A stretch of DNA of 64,000 nt from Pedobacter sp. PACM 27299. GTDB taxonomy: Bacteria; Bacteroidota; Bacteroidia; Sphingobacteriales; Sphingobacteriaceae. The notes under the pieces were generated by a model. That model made no database searches. It was not told the origin of the DNA and worked only from the letters and a program-made list of their open reading frames with translations. Below are positions 8,906 through 17,994 of this stretch, in pieces (the stretch's first letter is position 1; each line of letters opens with the position of its first letter). The stretch lies in contig NZ_CP012996.1 of the NCBI RefSeq assembly GCF_001412655.1, forward strand, positions 2,852,001 to 2,916,000, in the 5' to 3' direction. Both the position numbers and the translations under genes were made by a program.

Positions 8906-8942
8906 CAGGATAGGGAATAATTATAACGATAGGGGTTTTAAG

Positions 8943-9644
8943 ATGAAGATACTGTTAATAGAGGATGAGATAGCGGTAGTTTCTTTGATCAAAAGAAGCT
9001 TAATGGATGAAAATGTTGACTTAGATATAAGTGTGGCCATGGACGGCCTGACCGGGTTAAAAATGGCAGGAATGAACCAGTTTGACCTGATCATTCTGGA
9101 CGTTATGCTGCCTGGGATGGATGGACTGGAAGTTTGTCGCAATATCAGGTTAACAGATCCTGATGTACCGATTATCATCCTTTCTGCCTTAAATCAGACA
9201 GAAGATATTGTGGCTGCTTTTAATCTGGATGCCGATGAATACCTGACTAAACCCTTCAAAATTGACGAATTAAAAGCCCGTGTGTTTCGCAAATCGCGTA
9301 AAACGGGAACCGTTCGTACTACGCCTGCAAACCTCCTGACCATCTCAGATTTAGTGCTGGATAAAGACAGTAAATCAGTGACCAGGGCTGGAAAAGTGAT
9401 CGTGCTGACTGCTACTGAACATCGACTGCTGGAATACCTGATGCAGCACATGAACAGGATTATTACCCGTGTGGATATTCTGGAAGAAGTTTGGGGCATG
9501 AATTTCAACCTCAGCACCAATGTGGTGGATGTTTACCTGAATTACCTCCGCAAAAAGATCGATAAGAATTTTAGTCCTAAATTGATTCATACCGTGATAG
9601 GGATGGGTTATGTACTCAGAGTCCAGGAGAATCATGAAGATTAG
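8943..9644 (+). CDS. OmpR/PhoB-family response regulator
   Basis: A 233-residue protein. The N-terminal receiver domain has the acidic pocket (EDE at 7-9), phosphoacceptor Asp53 (LIILDVMLPG), the Ser/Thr switch region (LSAL, about 80-83) and Lys103 (LTKPF). The C-terminal winged-helix DNA-binding domain (about 130-228) includes LTATEHRLLEYLMQH and VVDVYLNYLRKKID. The partner kinase gene begins inside its 3' end. The pair sits immediately upstream of, and in the same direction as, the porin-urease cluster; control of that cluster is possible but not shown. Confidence 0.93.
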   Translation: MKILLIEDEIAVVSLIKRSLMDENVDLDISVAMDGLTGLKMAGMNQFDLIILDVMLPGMDGLEVCRNIRLTDPDVPIIILSALNQTEDIVAAFNLDADEYLTKPFKIDELKARVFRKSRKTGTVRTTPANLLTISDLVLDKDSKSVTRAGKVIVLTATEHRLLEYLMQHMNRIITRVDILEEVWGMNFNLSTNVVDVYLNYLRKKIDKNFSPKLIHTVIGMGYVLRVQENHED

Positions 9645-11016
9645 AACCAAAATTATCCTGCTGTCTTCGGCAATCGGGAGTTTGATCCTGGTGTCTTTTG
9701 CCGTCTATGTTTCTTATTTTACGGCGAAAACCCTGGAGAGTAAATTTTACATCCGTTTAGAAGAAAATGCCCGGATGCTGGGTACGCATGTCTTCAATTC
9801 GAAAAGTTATAAAGACAAAGGTTATTATGAGTTGAGCAATCAGTTCATCAACCAGTTCTCTTTGGGCAGGAATTTCCTGGTTCGGGTAGAGAAAAACAGG
9901 AAGCAGCCCCGTTATGAACCGCTTTTGCCGATGAGCAATGCTTTTTTTGAAGAAGCAATTGAAAAAGGAAAAGCCGAACTCATGATGGGTGATACGGCTT
10001 ATGTAGCACTATTTTTTGAAGACAAAGACCACGATAAAAATCTGGTGGTGGTTTCTTCAGCAGTGGATGATTTTGGGATTGCAGAACACAAGGACCTCAA
10101 TCGCGCACTGATTTCGGGCATCGTGATTTTCTTATTCTTCATCTTTCTGATCTCTTTTTATTTTGCAGATAAACTGTTAAATCCCATCGCTTCCATCAAT
10201 AAACGTATTGGATTGATCAATATCAGTAACCTGAACCTGCGGCTATCCACTAAGAAAACAAAAGAAAAGGATGAGATTGAAGTTTTGATCACCAATATTA
10301 ACGATATGCTCAGCCGACTGGAGATTGCAGTGAAGTCTCAGCGCAGCTTTATCAGCAATGCCTCACATTCTTTGAGAACCCCTATGACCATCATCAGCGG
10401 TGAATCTGAACTCGCCCTGCACAGTCTGGATCCGAAACATCCTGCCCATTACTCTTTAGAAATGGTGTCCAGAGAAGTGGATCGGATGAACCTGATCGTG
10501 AACAACCTGCTGCTGCTTTCCAGAACAGGCTATGATGGCAAAGTGCAAAACATGAGCTATGTCAGGATTGATGAACTGCTTTACAATGTAAAGGAATCTG
10601 AAGGATACCTGAACGATAACCACCGGATATTTCTTGATTTCTCCAATATTCCGGAGGACAGCAACCTGTTGACCGTATATGTCAACCAGGATCTGTTTTT
10701 CATCGGGCTTTCCAATATCATTTCCAACGCCTGTAAGTATGGCAATGAAAAGGAAGTGAAAGTGAGTATTGAAGTAGACCATTCGAAGATCATTATACGA
10801 GTAGTAGATCAGGGAATAGGGATTCCTGATCAGGATAAACCGCATATTTTTGAATCCTTTTTCCGCGCCTCCAATGTGGGCAGTATTTATGGAAATGGCC
10901 TCGGACTAGTACTTGCCAAAAACATCTTTGAACTTCATGACGCTAGTCTGACGATCAATTCTACGGAAGGAAAAGGCACAGTAGTGACTATAACCTGTCC
11001 TATAGCGGTTCTCTAA
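9634..11016 (+). CDS. Sensor histidine kinase (HAMP-HisKA-HATPase)
   Basis: The start at 9634 (MKIRTKIIL) is preferred over an in-frame ATG at 9610 because AGGAG precedes it and the protein then begins with a membrane helix; this gives 460 residues and an 11-bp overlap with the regulator. Layout: membrane helix about 8-30, periplasmic sensor about 31-155, second helix about 160-183, HAMP, HisKA with His245 (SNASHSLRTP), and a HATPase domain with N box (NIISNACKYG), G1 (DQGIGIP), F box and G2 (GNGLGLVLAK). The sensor domain has no family I recognise and no obvious metal-binding cluster. Confidence 0.92.
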   Translation: MKIRTKIILLSSAIGSLILVSFAVYVSYFTAKTLESKFYIRLEENARMLGTHVFNSKSYKDKGYYELSNQFINQFSLGRNFLVRVEKNRKQPRYEPLLPMSNAFFEEAIEKGKAELMMGDTAYVALFFEDKDHDKNLVVVSSAVDDFGIAEHKDLNRALISGIVIFLFFIFLISFYFADKLLNPIASINKRIGLINISNLNLRLSTKKTKEKDEIEVLITNINDMLSRLEIAVKSQRSFISNASHSLRTPMTIISGESELALHSLDPKHPAHYSLEMVSREVDRMNLIVNNLLLLSRTGYDGKVQNMSYVRIDELLYNVKESEGYLNDNHRIFLDFSNIPEDSNLLTVYVNQDLFFIGLSNIISNACKYGNEKEVKVSIEVDHSKIIIRVVDQGIGIPDQDKPHIFESFFRASNVGSIYGNGLGLVLAKNIFELHDASLTINSTEGKGTVVTITCPIAVL

Positions 11017-11033
11017 TCTCACACTTATTTTTT

Positions 11034-11090
11034 CCTAATATCGCGTTAATATTCGCTTTAGCGCGTTATTAGGTCTGCCGCCTATACTTG
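11034..11090 (+). promoter_or_regulatory. Inverted repeat and candidate promoter before the porin-urease cluster
   Basis: CCTAATATCGCG (11034-11045) and CGCGTTATTAGG (11062-11073) form a 12-bp inverted repeat with one mismatch and a 16-base spacer. The hexamer GCGTTA also recurs 20 bp apart (11043 and 11063). TATACTTG (11083-11090) is one base off the -7 consensus TAnnTTTG, which puts the right arm in the -33 region and the likely transcription start near 11096. A dyad with N16 spacing recalls NikR operators in geometry but not in sequence. It could alternatively be a hairpin ending the kinase transcript, but no T-run follows. Confidence 0.45.
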
Positions 11091-11109
11091 TATGATTAAG
11101 TATAGCGAT

Positions 11110-12294
11110 ATGAAAATCAGAACCAGTGTAGGTATAGTTTTATGTGTAGTTTGTCCGGCAGTAGCCTCGGCACAAACGCCAGTCGATACCACAAAAAATA
11201 TTTCCCTTGATACTGCAAAACAAGCGAGCCCTTCCATTTTTAACCTCCATATCCTTGGCCGTACTTCTTTAAACATCGGCCAAAATAAAGAACGTGCTTT
11301 AAATGCGGGTTTCAGAATGGATGAAACCCGGCTATTACTAAGCGGCCATGTAAACCCAGACCTGTCTTATAAAGTCCGTTTCCGACTAAACAAAGCTTTC
11401 ACGACCACTACCCAGGACAATGGTTCGAGGGCCCTGGATTATGCGCAGCTGAATTACCGCTTCGGTAAACAGAAAGATTGGGAACTGATTCTTGGTAAGC
11501 AAGCTGCTGCTGTGGGGAGCTACGAGTTTGTCAACAACCCGGTATATGAATATATTTTTACTGATTACGTAGACCGCATCCTGAACCTGTTCGTGGTTGG
11601 GGCTACTTTCTCTTACACCGCAAATCCAAACCATAATTTTCAATTGCAAGTGTATAATACTTCCACTGAAACTTTCGATCAGCTGATTAAAACTGCTGGA
11701 TACGGAGCAGGGGAGTTCAAGCAATCTGAACGTCCGATGGGTGCCTATTTCACCTGGCAGGGAAATTTCTTCAATAAAGCATTCCATACCAAATGGTCTT
11801 ATAACTATAACCAGCTGATTGCAGGAGCAGATAACCATTCCATTTCCCTGGCCAATATGTACCAGTCTAAAAACACAAAAGTGTATTTAGATCTTCAGTA
11901 TTCTGATTATGGTGTAGACCATACGATGCTGGCTTCCAATCCAATTCATGCGTTTATCGGAAATAATGGTGCAGATAGGATCATGCGCAAAGATGTGGTG
12001 TATAAATCAGCAGTGCTGAGATTTGATCAGCAGCTGAGCACACATTGGGGTGTATCTGTAAAAGGGGCTTATGAGACTGCAAGCGCATCCAAAGACAAAG
12101 CGATAGGGCATGATTTCAGAAGAAACTGGACCGGCTATGCGGCTATGGAATACAAGCCAATTGCCAATCAGGACTGGAAACTTTTCGCAGGATATATCGA
12201 CCATAAAATCAGTTATAAAAACCGACTTGGAATGCCTTCGGAAAAAAACAACCGTTTCATCCTGGGTACTTATTTCAACCTGAAAGCGATTTAA
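11110..12294 (+). CDS. Phosphate-selective porin O/P-like outer membrane protein
   Basis: The start at 11110 (MKIRTSVGIVLCVVCPAVASAQ, a clean signal peptide with an ASA-Q cleavage site) is preferred over 11092, which would lie close to the predicted transcription start. The mature protein (about 370 residues) is built of amphipathic beta strands with aromatic girdles and ends in a strand (FILGTYFNLKAI), as in OprO/OprP-type porins. It lies 127 bp upstream of ureA on the same strand. It may admit urea, nickel complexes or phosphate into the periplasm; the family name does not fix the substrate. Confidence 0.8.
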   Translation: MKIRTSVGIVLCVVCPAVASAQTPVDTTKNISLDTAKQASPSIFNLHILGRTSLNIGQNKERALNAGFRMDETRLLLSGHVNPDLSYKVRFRLNKAFTTTTQDNGSRALDYAQLNYRFGKQKDWELILGKQAAAVGSYEFVNNPVYEYIFTDYVDRILNLFVVGATFSYTANPNHNFQLQVYNTSTETFDQLIKTAGYGAGEFKQSERPMGAYFTWQGNFFNKAFHTKWSYNYNQLIAGADNHSISLANMYQSKNTKVYLDLQYSDYGVDHTMLASNPIHAFIGNNGADRIMRKDVVYKSAVLRFDQQLSTHWGVSVKGAYETASASKDKAIGHDFRRNWTGYAAMEYKPIANQDWKLFAGYIDHKISYKNRLGMPSEKNNRFILGTYFNLKAI

Positions 12295-12421
12295 TCAAAA
12301 GCCATCCAGCGAGCGTAATCTTCAATAAATAAGATCCGGAAAAGGCAATTGAGCGAAGCATGACCTCGCAAAACCAATACCGGGGATCCAACAGATAATA
12401 AATTTAATACTATAATATTTT

Positions 12422-12724
12422 ATGCGTTTAACACCCAGAGAAACCGAAAAATTGATGCTGCATCTTGCAGGTGAGCTTGCCAGCAAGCGTCTCAAAAGAG
12501 GCGTGAAGCTGAACTACCCGGAATGTATCGCCTACATCAGTGCAGAGATCATGGAGAAAGCAAGAGATGGAAGAACTGTATCCGCGCTAATGGATTACGG
12601 AACCAAGTTGTTGAGTAGAAAACAGGTAATGGAAGGCGTTCCGGAAATGATCCACGATGTGCAGATTGAAGTGACCTTTCCAGATGGAACAAAACTAGTA
12701 ACCATTCACAATCCTATTCGCTAA
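12422..12724 (+). CDS. ureA: Urease gamma subunit UreA
   Basis: A 100-residue protein that is full length for urease gamma and conserved throughout: [20 protein letters not shown] at the start, [14 protein letters not shown], the [11 protein letters not shown] segment (about 47-57) and [20 protein letters not shown] near the end. It forms the (UreABC)3 core with UreB and UreC, which hydrolyses urea to ammonia and carbamate. It opens a run of ten genes with gaps of at most 25 bp. The 127-bp gap before it shows no hairpin, so it may be read through from the porin gene or have its own promoter. Confidence 0.97.
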   Translation: MRLTPRETEKLMLHLAGELASKRLKRGVKLNYPECIAYISAEIMEKARDGRTVSALMDYGTKLLSRKQVMEGVPEMIHDVQIEVTFPDGTKLVTIHNPIR

Positions 12725-12742
12725 TCTTTAAAATCATAAGCA

Positions 12743-13120
12743 ATGATACCAGGAGAATACATTATAAGAAAAGAAGACATCAAGGCCAATGTTGGGTATG
12801 AAACATCGCCATTGTCTGTGACCAATACAGGAGATAGACCGATACAAATAGGTTCTCATTATCATTTTTTTGAAGTGAACAGACATTTACAGTTTGATAG
12901 AGAACGCGCTTATGGGAAAAGATTAAACATCCCTGCAAGCACTGCAATCCGTTTTGAACCCGGAGAAAGTAAAGACATCATCCTCGTAGAGATTGGCGGC
13001 AACAAAGAAATCCACGGATTTAATGGCTTAACCAGCGGCAAGTACACGGATGAAAAAGTGAGAACGGCGGCGATCGCAAAAATGAATGCAGAAAAGTATA
13101 AAACCGTAAAATTAAGATAA
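12743..13120 (+). CDS. ureB: Urease beta subunit UreB
   Basis: A 125-residue protein typical of urease beta: MIPGEYII start, [21 protein letters not shown] (about 29-49), the [19 protein letters not shown] segment and GFNGLTSG. The C-terminus is somewhat longer than in short forms (about 101-106 residues), ending in a Lys-rich tail ([13 protein letters not shown]). It packs between UreA and UreC in the urease trimer. It lies 18 bp after ureA and 6 bp before ureC. Confidence 0.97.
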   Translation: MIPGEYIIRKEDIKANVGYETSPLSVTNTGDRPIQIGSHYHFFEVNRHLQFDRERAYGKRLNIPASTAIRFEPGESKDIILVEIGGNKEIHGFNGLTSGKYTDEKVRTAAIAKMNAEKYKTVKLR

Positions 13121-13126
13121 GATATT

Positions 13127-14977
13127 ATGGCAGACTGGAATAGAAGAGAATGGATTAAAGTAGTTGGGATGACTGCCATGGGCAGTGTAGTGGGTTTAAG
13201 GTCTTTAGGACTGGACAAACTTGGCCTGGATGCAGGTTCCGTTAAATATATAGATGGCGAACTTTACATTCCCAGAGCAAAATATGTAGCGCTTTTTGGC
13301 CCTACCACAGGTGATAAAGTAAGATTGGCCGATACGGATTTGTTTATTGAAATCGAGAAAGATTTCGCCGTATACGGAGAAGAGAATAAGTTTGGCGGCG
13401 GTAAAACCATTCGTGATGGAATGGGGCAGTCGGCACGTGCATTAGCAGATGAAGGCGTATTGGATTTCTGTATCACAAACGTGATGGTGATCGACCATTG
13501 GGGAATTGTGAAAGGTGATGTGGGGATCAAAAATGGAAAGATTGTTGGAGTAGGAAAAGCCGGAAATCCTGATGTTCAGGATGGCGTAACGGAAAACATG
13601 ATCATTGGTGCTTCTACAGAAGTACACAGTGGTGTGGGAATGATCCTGACGGCTGGTGGTATTGATACCCACATTCACTTTATCAGTCCACAGCAAGTAG
13701 AAACAGCCTTATACAGTGGGGTAACGACCTTCATCGGTGGTGGTACAGGACCAGCAGATGGTACCCATGCAACTACCGTAACTTCGGGTAAATGGTACAT
13801 TGAGAAAATGCTGCAGGCATTTGAAAACCTGCCGATCAACGTAGGTTTATTCGGTAAAGGAAACGTATCTACCATGGCACCTATCGAAGAAATGGTAGAA
13901 GCTGGTGCATTGGGTGTAAAGATCCATGAAGATTGGGGTGCGAATCCAGTGACCATCGATATGGCCCTGAAAGTGGCTGATAAATACGATGTTCAGGTGG
14001 CCATCCACTCTGATACATTAAACGAGGCTGGTTTTTTGGAAGATACCGTGCGTGCGATTGATGGCCGTGTAATCCATACTTTCCACACCGAAGGTGCGGG
14101 AGGAGGACACGCGCCAGACATTATGAAGATCGCGATGTATCCAAACATTTTGCCAGCATCCACCAACCCAACAAAACCTTACACAATCAATACTGCAGAA
14201 GAGCATTTAGACATGCTGATGGTATGCCATCACTTAGACAAGAATGTGAAAGAAGATGTGGCTTTTGCGGATTCCAGAATCCGTCCTCAGACCATCGCTG
14301 CAGAAGATATTCTACAGGATATGGGGGTATTCAGCATCATGAGCTCTGATAGCCAGGCCATGGGCAGAGTAGGTGAAGTGATTTCCCGTACTTTCCAGAC
14401 CGCTCATAAAATGAGAATTCAAAGAGGTCCATTAAAAGAAGATGAAGGAAAAGGTAATGACAACTTCAGGGTGAAACGTTACATCTCTAAATATACGATC
14501 AATCCAGCGAAAGCACATGGTATTGATACTTATGTAGGTTCTATTGAGCCAGGTAAAATTGCCGATCTGATTTTATGGAAAGCAGAAATGTTTGGCGTAA
14601 AACCTGAGCTGGTGATCAAAGGAGGAATGATCCTGGGTGCTAAAATGGGAGATGCCAACGCCTCTATTCCAACACCTCAGCCGATCATCTATAGAATGAT
14701 GTTCGGTAACCATGGTAAAGCCTTGTCTAACATTTGTTTCAACTTTGTTTCCAAGGTCTCTTTAGAAAATGGAGCGATCGCCAACTATGGCCTGGCCCGT
14801 ACCAGTTTACCGGTAAAAGGGTGTAGAACGGTCATGAAAAAAGACATGGTACACAACGATGCGATGCCAAATATTACTGTAGATCCGGAAACTTATGATG
14901 TGCGTGTAGATGGTGTGATTGCCACTTGCGAGCCTTTAGCAGTACTTCCTATGGCACAACGTTATTTCCTTTTCTAA
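13127..14977 (+). CDS. ureC: Urease alpha (catalytic) subunit UreC with N-terminal Tat-like extension
   Basis: A 616-residue catalytic subunit. All active-site landmarks are present with an offset of 48 from Klebsiella numbering: nickel ligands His182 and His184 (THIHF), carbamylated Lys265 (GVKIHEDWG), [15 protein letters not shown], flap Cys367 (MVCHHLD) and [12 protein letters not shown]. UreC proteins usually have about 567-572 residues; here about 45 extra residues precede the conserved start ([20 protein letters not shown]). That extension carries RREWIK at residues 6-11 followed by a moderately hydrophobic run ([13 protein letters not shown]), resembling a twin-arginine signal. No clear AxA cleavage site is seen, and Arg25 interrupts the region. 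Internal ATG codons at residues 15 and 18 would remove the RR motif. Confidence 0.96.
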   Translation: MADWNRREWIKVVGMTAMGSVVGLRSLGLDKLGLDAGSVKYIDGELYIPRAKYVALFGPTTGDKVRLADTDLFIEIEKDFAVYGEENKFGGGKTIRDGMGQSARALADEGVLDFCITNVMVIDHWGIVKGDVGIKNGKIVGVGKAGNPDVQDGVTENMIIGASTEVHSGVGMILTAGGIDTHIHFISPQQVETALYSGVTTFIGGGTGPADGTHATTVTSGKWYIEKMLQAFENLPINVGLFGKGNVSTMAPIEEMVEAGALGVKIHEDWGANPVTIDMALKVADKYDVQVAIHSDTLNEAGFLEDTVRAIDGRVIHTFHTEGAGGGHAPDIMKIAMYPNILPASTNPTKPYTINTAEEHLDMLMVCHHLDKNVKEDVAFADSRIRPQTIAAEDILQDMGVFSIMSSDSQAMGRVGEVISRTFQTAHKMRIQRGPLKEDEGKGNDNFRVKRYISKYTINPAKAHGIDTYVGSIEPGKIADLILWKAEMFGVKPELVIKGGMILGAKMGDANASIPTPQPIIYRMMFGNHGKALSNICFNFVSKVSLENGAIANYGLARTSLPVKGCRTVMKKDMVHNDAMPNITVDPETYDVRVDGVIATCEPLAVLPMAQRYFLF

Positions 14978-14978
14978 G

Positions 14979-15470
14979 ATGATAAAAGTAGACCGGGTAA
15001 TTGCCAACCTATACGACGATGCGAAAAGCTACTCCAACTGTAAGATTGACGTTTTGCAATTGGAATGGTATGATACCACAAAGCGAATCCTGCGCATGCT
15101 AACGGATGGGGGACGCGAAATCGCGATCCATCATCTGGCACAGGATCAGCTTTTTCATGGTGATATCCTGCATCAGGAGGGGAAAAACATCATTGTAGTG
15201 CAGATCATCCCTGGCCCTTGTATCGTGTTTCAGCCGCTCAGCTTTAAAGATATGGCGATCGTCTGTTTCGAAATTGGCAATAAGCACATCCCGGTCTTTA
15301 TCAATAAAGACAAAGAAGTCATCATCGCATTCGAAGAACCTTTGTATCAGTTTTTGAAAAGAGGGGGATTCAAACCGCGCAAAGAAGATAGAATAATTGA
15401 AAGAACCTCTACCCTGATGATCCATAAATGGAGTTCATCAGGGCAGGTAATTTCTTTAGCAAGTAAATAA
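14979..15470 (+). CDS. ureE: Urease accessory protein UreE (nickel metallochaperone), first copy
   Basis: A 163-residue UreE. The N-terminal peptide-binding domain includes LEWYD (28-32) and the C-terminal metal-binding domain has FEIGNKHIPVFI (97-108), where His103 matches the conserved interface nickel ligand. There is no His-rich C-terminal tail, so storage of many nickel ions is unlikely. UreE delivers nickel to UreG for urease activation. It starts 1 bp after ureC ends. A second, collinear UreE paralogue closes the operon (18692-19180). Confidence 0.93.
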   Translation: MIKVDRVIANLYDDAKSYSNCKIDVLQLEWYDTTKRILRMLTDGGREIAIHHLAQDQLFHGDILHQEGKNIIVVQIIPGPCIVFQPLSFKDMAIVCFEIGNKHIPVFINKDKEVIIAFEEPLYQFLKRGGFKPRKEDRIIERTSTLMIHKWSSSGQVISLASK

Positions 15471-15471
15471 C

Positions 15472-16158
15472 ATGAACGCACTACTGACCTTATTACAGAT
15501 CAATGATTCCGCATTTCCAATCGGCAGTTTTACACAGTCGTACGGACTGGAAACCTATGTCAGCATGGGGATTGTGAAAGACAGCAAAGCCGTGAAAGTT
15601 TATGCGGAAACCATGCTGAAACATAACTTTTATTACAATGATGCCGCATTTTTCATGATGGCCTGGAAGATGTGCGACAGCAATGCCACAAAAGCCAGGG
15701 TTCAGGAACTGGATGATTTAATCAGCGCCTATAAAGCGCCTTTTGAAATCAGGGATGCCAGCAAGAAGTTGGGCATTCGTTTTCTGAAAGTGACGGAAAA
15801 CCTGAAGCCGATCCCGAGGTGTACAAAATACCTTCAGGTGATCAAAAGCGGGGAGCTCCATGGGCATTATGCAATGGCTTTTGCGATGTATGCGCATGCG
15901 GCTAAAATCCCCATGAAAGACGCATTACATGCTTTTTACTACAATACGCTCAACGGAATCGTGACCAATTGCGCTAAACTGGTGCCGATCAGCCAGATGG
16001 ATGCACAGAAGATTTTGTACAACCTGCATGGCCTGATAGACGAACTGGTGGAAAAACAAGAAAGCATGCCTGAAGAATTATTAGGCAGCTGCTGTATCGC
16101 TCAGGACATCAGGTGTATGCAGCATGAAAAATTATATACACGGATTTACATTTCATAA
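15472..16158 (+). CDS. ureF: Urease accessory protein UreF
   Basis: A 228-residue, all-helical UreF. Recognisable segments are LLQINDSAFPIGSFTQSYGLETYV (about 6-29), SGELHGHYAMAFAMYA (about 127-142) and the C-terminal QDIRCMQHEKLYTRIYIS. UreF bridges UreD and UreG in the activation complex that loads nickel and carbon dioxide into apo-urease. It is separated from ureE by 1 bp and from ureG by 9 bp. Length and motifs are normal. Confidence 0.95.
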   Translation: MNALLTLLQINDSAFPIGSFTQSYGLETYVSMGIVKDSKAVKVYAETMLKHNFYYNDAAFFMMAWKMCDSNATKARVQELDDLISAYKAPFEIRDASKKLGIRFLKVTENLKPIPRCTKYLQVIKSGELHGHYAMAFAMYAHAAKIPMKDALHAFYYNTLNGIVTNCAKLVPISQMDAQKILYNLHGLIDELVEKQESMPEELLGSCCIAQDIRCMQHEKLYTRIYIS

Positions 16159-16167
16159 TGACATAAA

Positions 16168-16782
16168 ATGGCAAAGAGAAAATATGTGAAAATAGGGGTC
16201 GCAGGACCAGTTGGGTCGGGAAAGACCGCATTAATTGAAAGATTAACGAGAACCATGTGTGAGGATTATAGCATCTGCGTGGTGACCAATGACATTTATA
16301 CCCGTGAGGATGCGGAGTTTCTTCAGAAAAACTCCTCCCTGCCAGCAGAAAGAATTGCTGGTGTAGAAACGGGCGGATGTCCACATACGGCAATCCGGGA
16401 AGATTGTTCCATGAACATTGAGGCTGTGGAAGAACTTGCCGAGAAATTTCCTGATGTGGAGATCATTTTTGTAGAGAGTGGAGGGGATAACCTGACCGCT
16501 ACTTTTAGTCCGGATCTGGCCGATGTGACCATTTTTGTGATTGATGTGGCTGAAGGAGAGAAGATTCCAAGAAAAGGCGGCCCGGGAATTACCAGGTCAG
16601 ACTTGCTGCTGATCAACAAGATTGACCTTGCACCTTATGTAGGGGCCGACTTATCCGTGATGCAGCGCGATGCGACACGCATGCGTGGAGAACGTCCTTT
16701 TATCCTGACCAATATGATGACCCTGCAAGGTTTAGATCAGGTACAGGACTGGATTAAAAAATATGCTTTGCTAGAAGATTAA
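16168..16782 (+). CDS. ureG: Urease accessory GTPase UreG
   Basis: A 204-residue SIMIBI-class GTPase. Walker A GPVGSGKT lies at 13-20, [13 protein letters not shown] at 40-52, the Cys-Pro-His nickel-binding motif at 71-73 ([11 protein letters not shown]), switch [13 protein letters not shown] at about 105-117, and the guanine-specificity NKID at about 150-153. It couples GTP hydrolysis to nickel insertion into UreC together with UreF and UreD. Length and motifs match the family exactly. Confidence 0.97.
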   Translation: MAKRKYVKIGVAGPVGSGKTALIERLTRTMCEDYSICVVTNDIYTREDAEFLQKNSSLPAERIAGVETGGCPHTAIREDCSMNIEAVEELAEKFPDVEIIFVESGGDNLTATFSPDLADVTIFVIDVAEGEKIPRKGGPGITRSDLLLINKIDLAPYVGADLSVMQRDATRMRGERPFILTNMMTLQGLDQVQDWIKKYALLED

Positions 16783-16794
16783 GAGGGAGAAATC

Positions 16795-17610
16795 ATGGAT
16801 AGTGCAATTAAAATCAGCGTTTGCGTAGAAGAGGGAAAAACGGTCATGAAAGACAGCTTTTTCAATATGCCTTACAAAGTAGTGCCTTATGGATCTCAGC
16901 GGGAACATCAGCATTTAGAGCTGATCATCATGAGTTCCTCACCGGGGATTATGGACGAAGATCATTTGAAAATAGATATTGACATCGCAGATGAAGCCGT
17001 CCTTCACCTCTATTCCCAATCGTATAATAAGCTGCATCCCATGAAAATCGGAGCTGCGCAGCAAACGCTGGTGAAGGTAGGTAAGGATGCATTTTTTCAA
17101 TACATCCCATATCCGATTACTCCTTTTAAAGATTCGATATTCCATACTGTAAATGAGGTGTACCTGGAAGAAGGAGCCAGCTTAATCTGGGGCGATATCA
17201 TCTGTGCAGGACGTGTACAGCGGGAGGAGATTTTCCAATATGCAAGACTGCACAGTACCACCAAAATTTACCGGTCAGGCAAAATCGTTTACATCGACAA
17301 CCAGGTGCTCGTTCCTGCCGCACAGCCGATCGATAAAATGCTCTTTCATGAGGGATATACCCATCAGAGTACCTTGATCATCGCGTCTGAATATGCGGCA
17401 GAATTTAAGAAGGAGCTGGATGAAATCTTTAACGGGGGATATGAAGACATCAGCTTTGGATTTACCATGGCCGCGAATCAAATGATACTATTCCGGGCAT
17501 TGGGAAACAACGGAGACCTGCTTTATAATTTTATGAGAACAGTAGCTAACATCTGCATGGACTTTTTGGCGCATAAAAAGCCTGCAGCGGAGGAGCTCAT
17601 CGAAAACTAG
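16795..17610 (+). CDS. ureD: Urease accessory protein UreD (UreH)
   Basis: A 271-residue UreD/UreH protein. Beta-rich sequence with YSQSYNKLHPM (about 64-74), the strand pair around PITPFKDSIFHTVNEVYLEEGASLIWGD split over about 103-127, and GRVQREEIFQYARLHS (about 131-146) fit the family; the length is normal. UreD scaffolds UreF and UreG on apo-urease and carries nickel toward the active site. It sits 12 bp after ureG and 5 bp before hypA, giving the order ureABCEFGD. Confidence 0.92.
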   Translation: MDSAIKISVCVEEGKTVMKDSFFNMPYKVVPYGSQREHQHLELIIMSSSPGIMDEDHLKIDIDIADEAVLHLYSQSYNKLHPMKIGAAQQTLVKVGKDAFFQYIPYPITPFKDSIFHTVNEVYLEEGASLIWGDIICAGRVQREEIFQYARLHSTTKIYRSGKIVYIDNQVLVPAAQPIDKMLFHEGYTHQSTLIIASEYAAEFKKELDEIFNGGYEDISFGFTMAANQMILFRALGNNGDLLYNFMRTVANICMDFLAHKKPAAEELIEN

Positions 17611-17615
17611 TTATT

Positions 17616-17969
17616 ATGCATGAAATAGCCATAGTGAAGGATATTTTTAGCACACTGGAGCAAGCGTATCCAGAGACTTATGAAAATATCAGTAAAATAA
17701 AAATACAGGCGGGCTTACTCTGTAATGTCCAGCCGATTCTTATTCAAAACGCCTTTGAGGCATTTGTTTTAGAAGAATCGAGGTTCAGGGAGACGGAACT
17801 GGAGATTGAACTGCTGCCCATTATTGCGTATTGTAAAAGCTGTACTTCCAACTTTGAAGTGCGGTTTCACAAGTTTGTATGTAGCTGCGGACAACCTTCA
17901 GATCAGATTGTGCAGGGGGAAGAACTTCGCATTAGTCAAGTAATTTTTAACGATCAAATCACCATATAA
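17616..17969 (+). CDS. hypA: HypA-type nickel chaperone
   Basis: A 117-residue HypA. The N-terminal Met-His-Glu (nickel ligand His2) is intact, and the C-terminal zinc loop has Cys73/Cys76 (CKSC) and a second pair at Cys89/Cys91. Canonical HypA has two CxxC pairs; here the second is CxC (FVCSCGQ), one residue short. The GEELRIS ending is typical. HypA normally delivers nickel to [NiFe]-hydrogenase, and in Helicobacter pylori also to urease. No hydrogenase gene is in the window, and its location inside the urease operon argues for a urease role here. Confidence 0.92.
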   Translation: MHEIAIVKDIFSTLEQAYPETYENISKIKIQAGLLCNVQPILIQNAFEAFVLEESRFRETELEIELLPIIAYCKSCTSNFEVRFHKFVCSCGQPSDQIVQGEELRISQVIFNDQITI

Positions 17970-17994
17970 TTTAACCTTCAAATCACCATATAAA

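Noticed and set aside
13675..13956. Antisense reading frames within ureC
   Set aside because: They lie wholly opposite a highly conserved gene and show no domain or start signal of their own.
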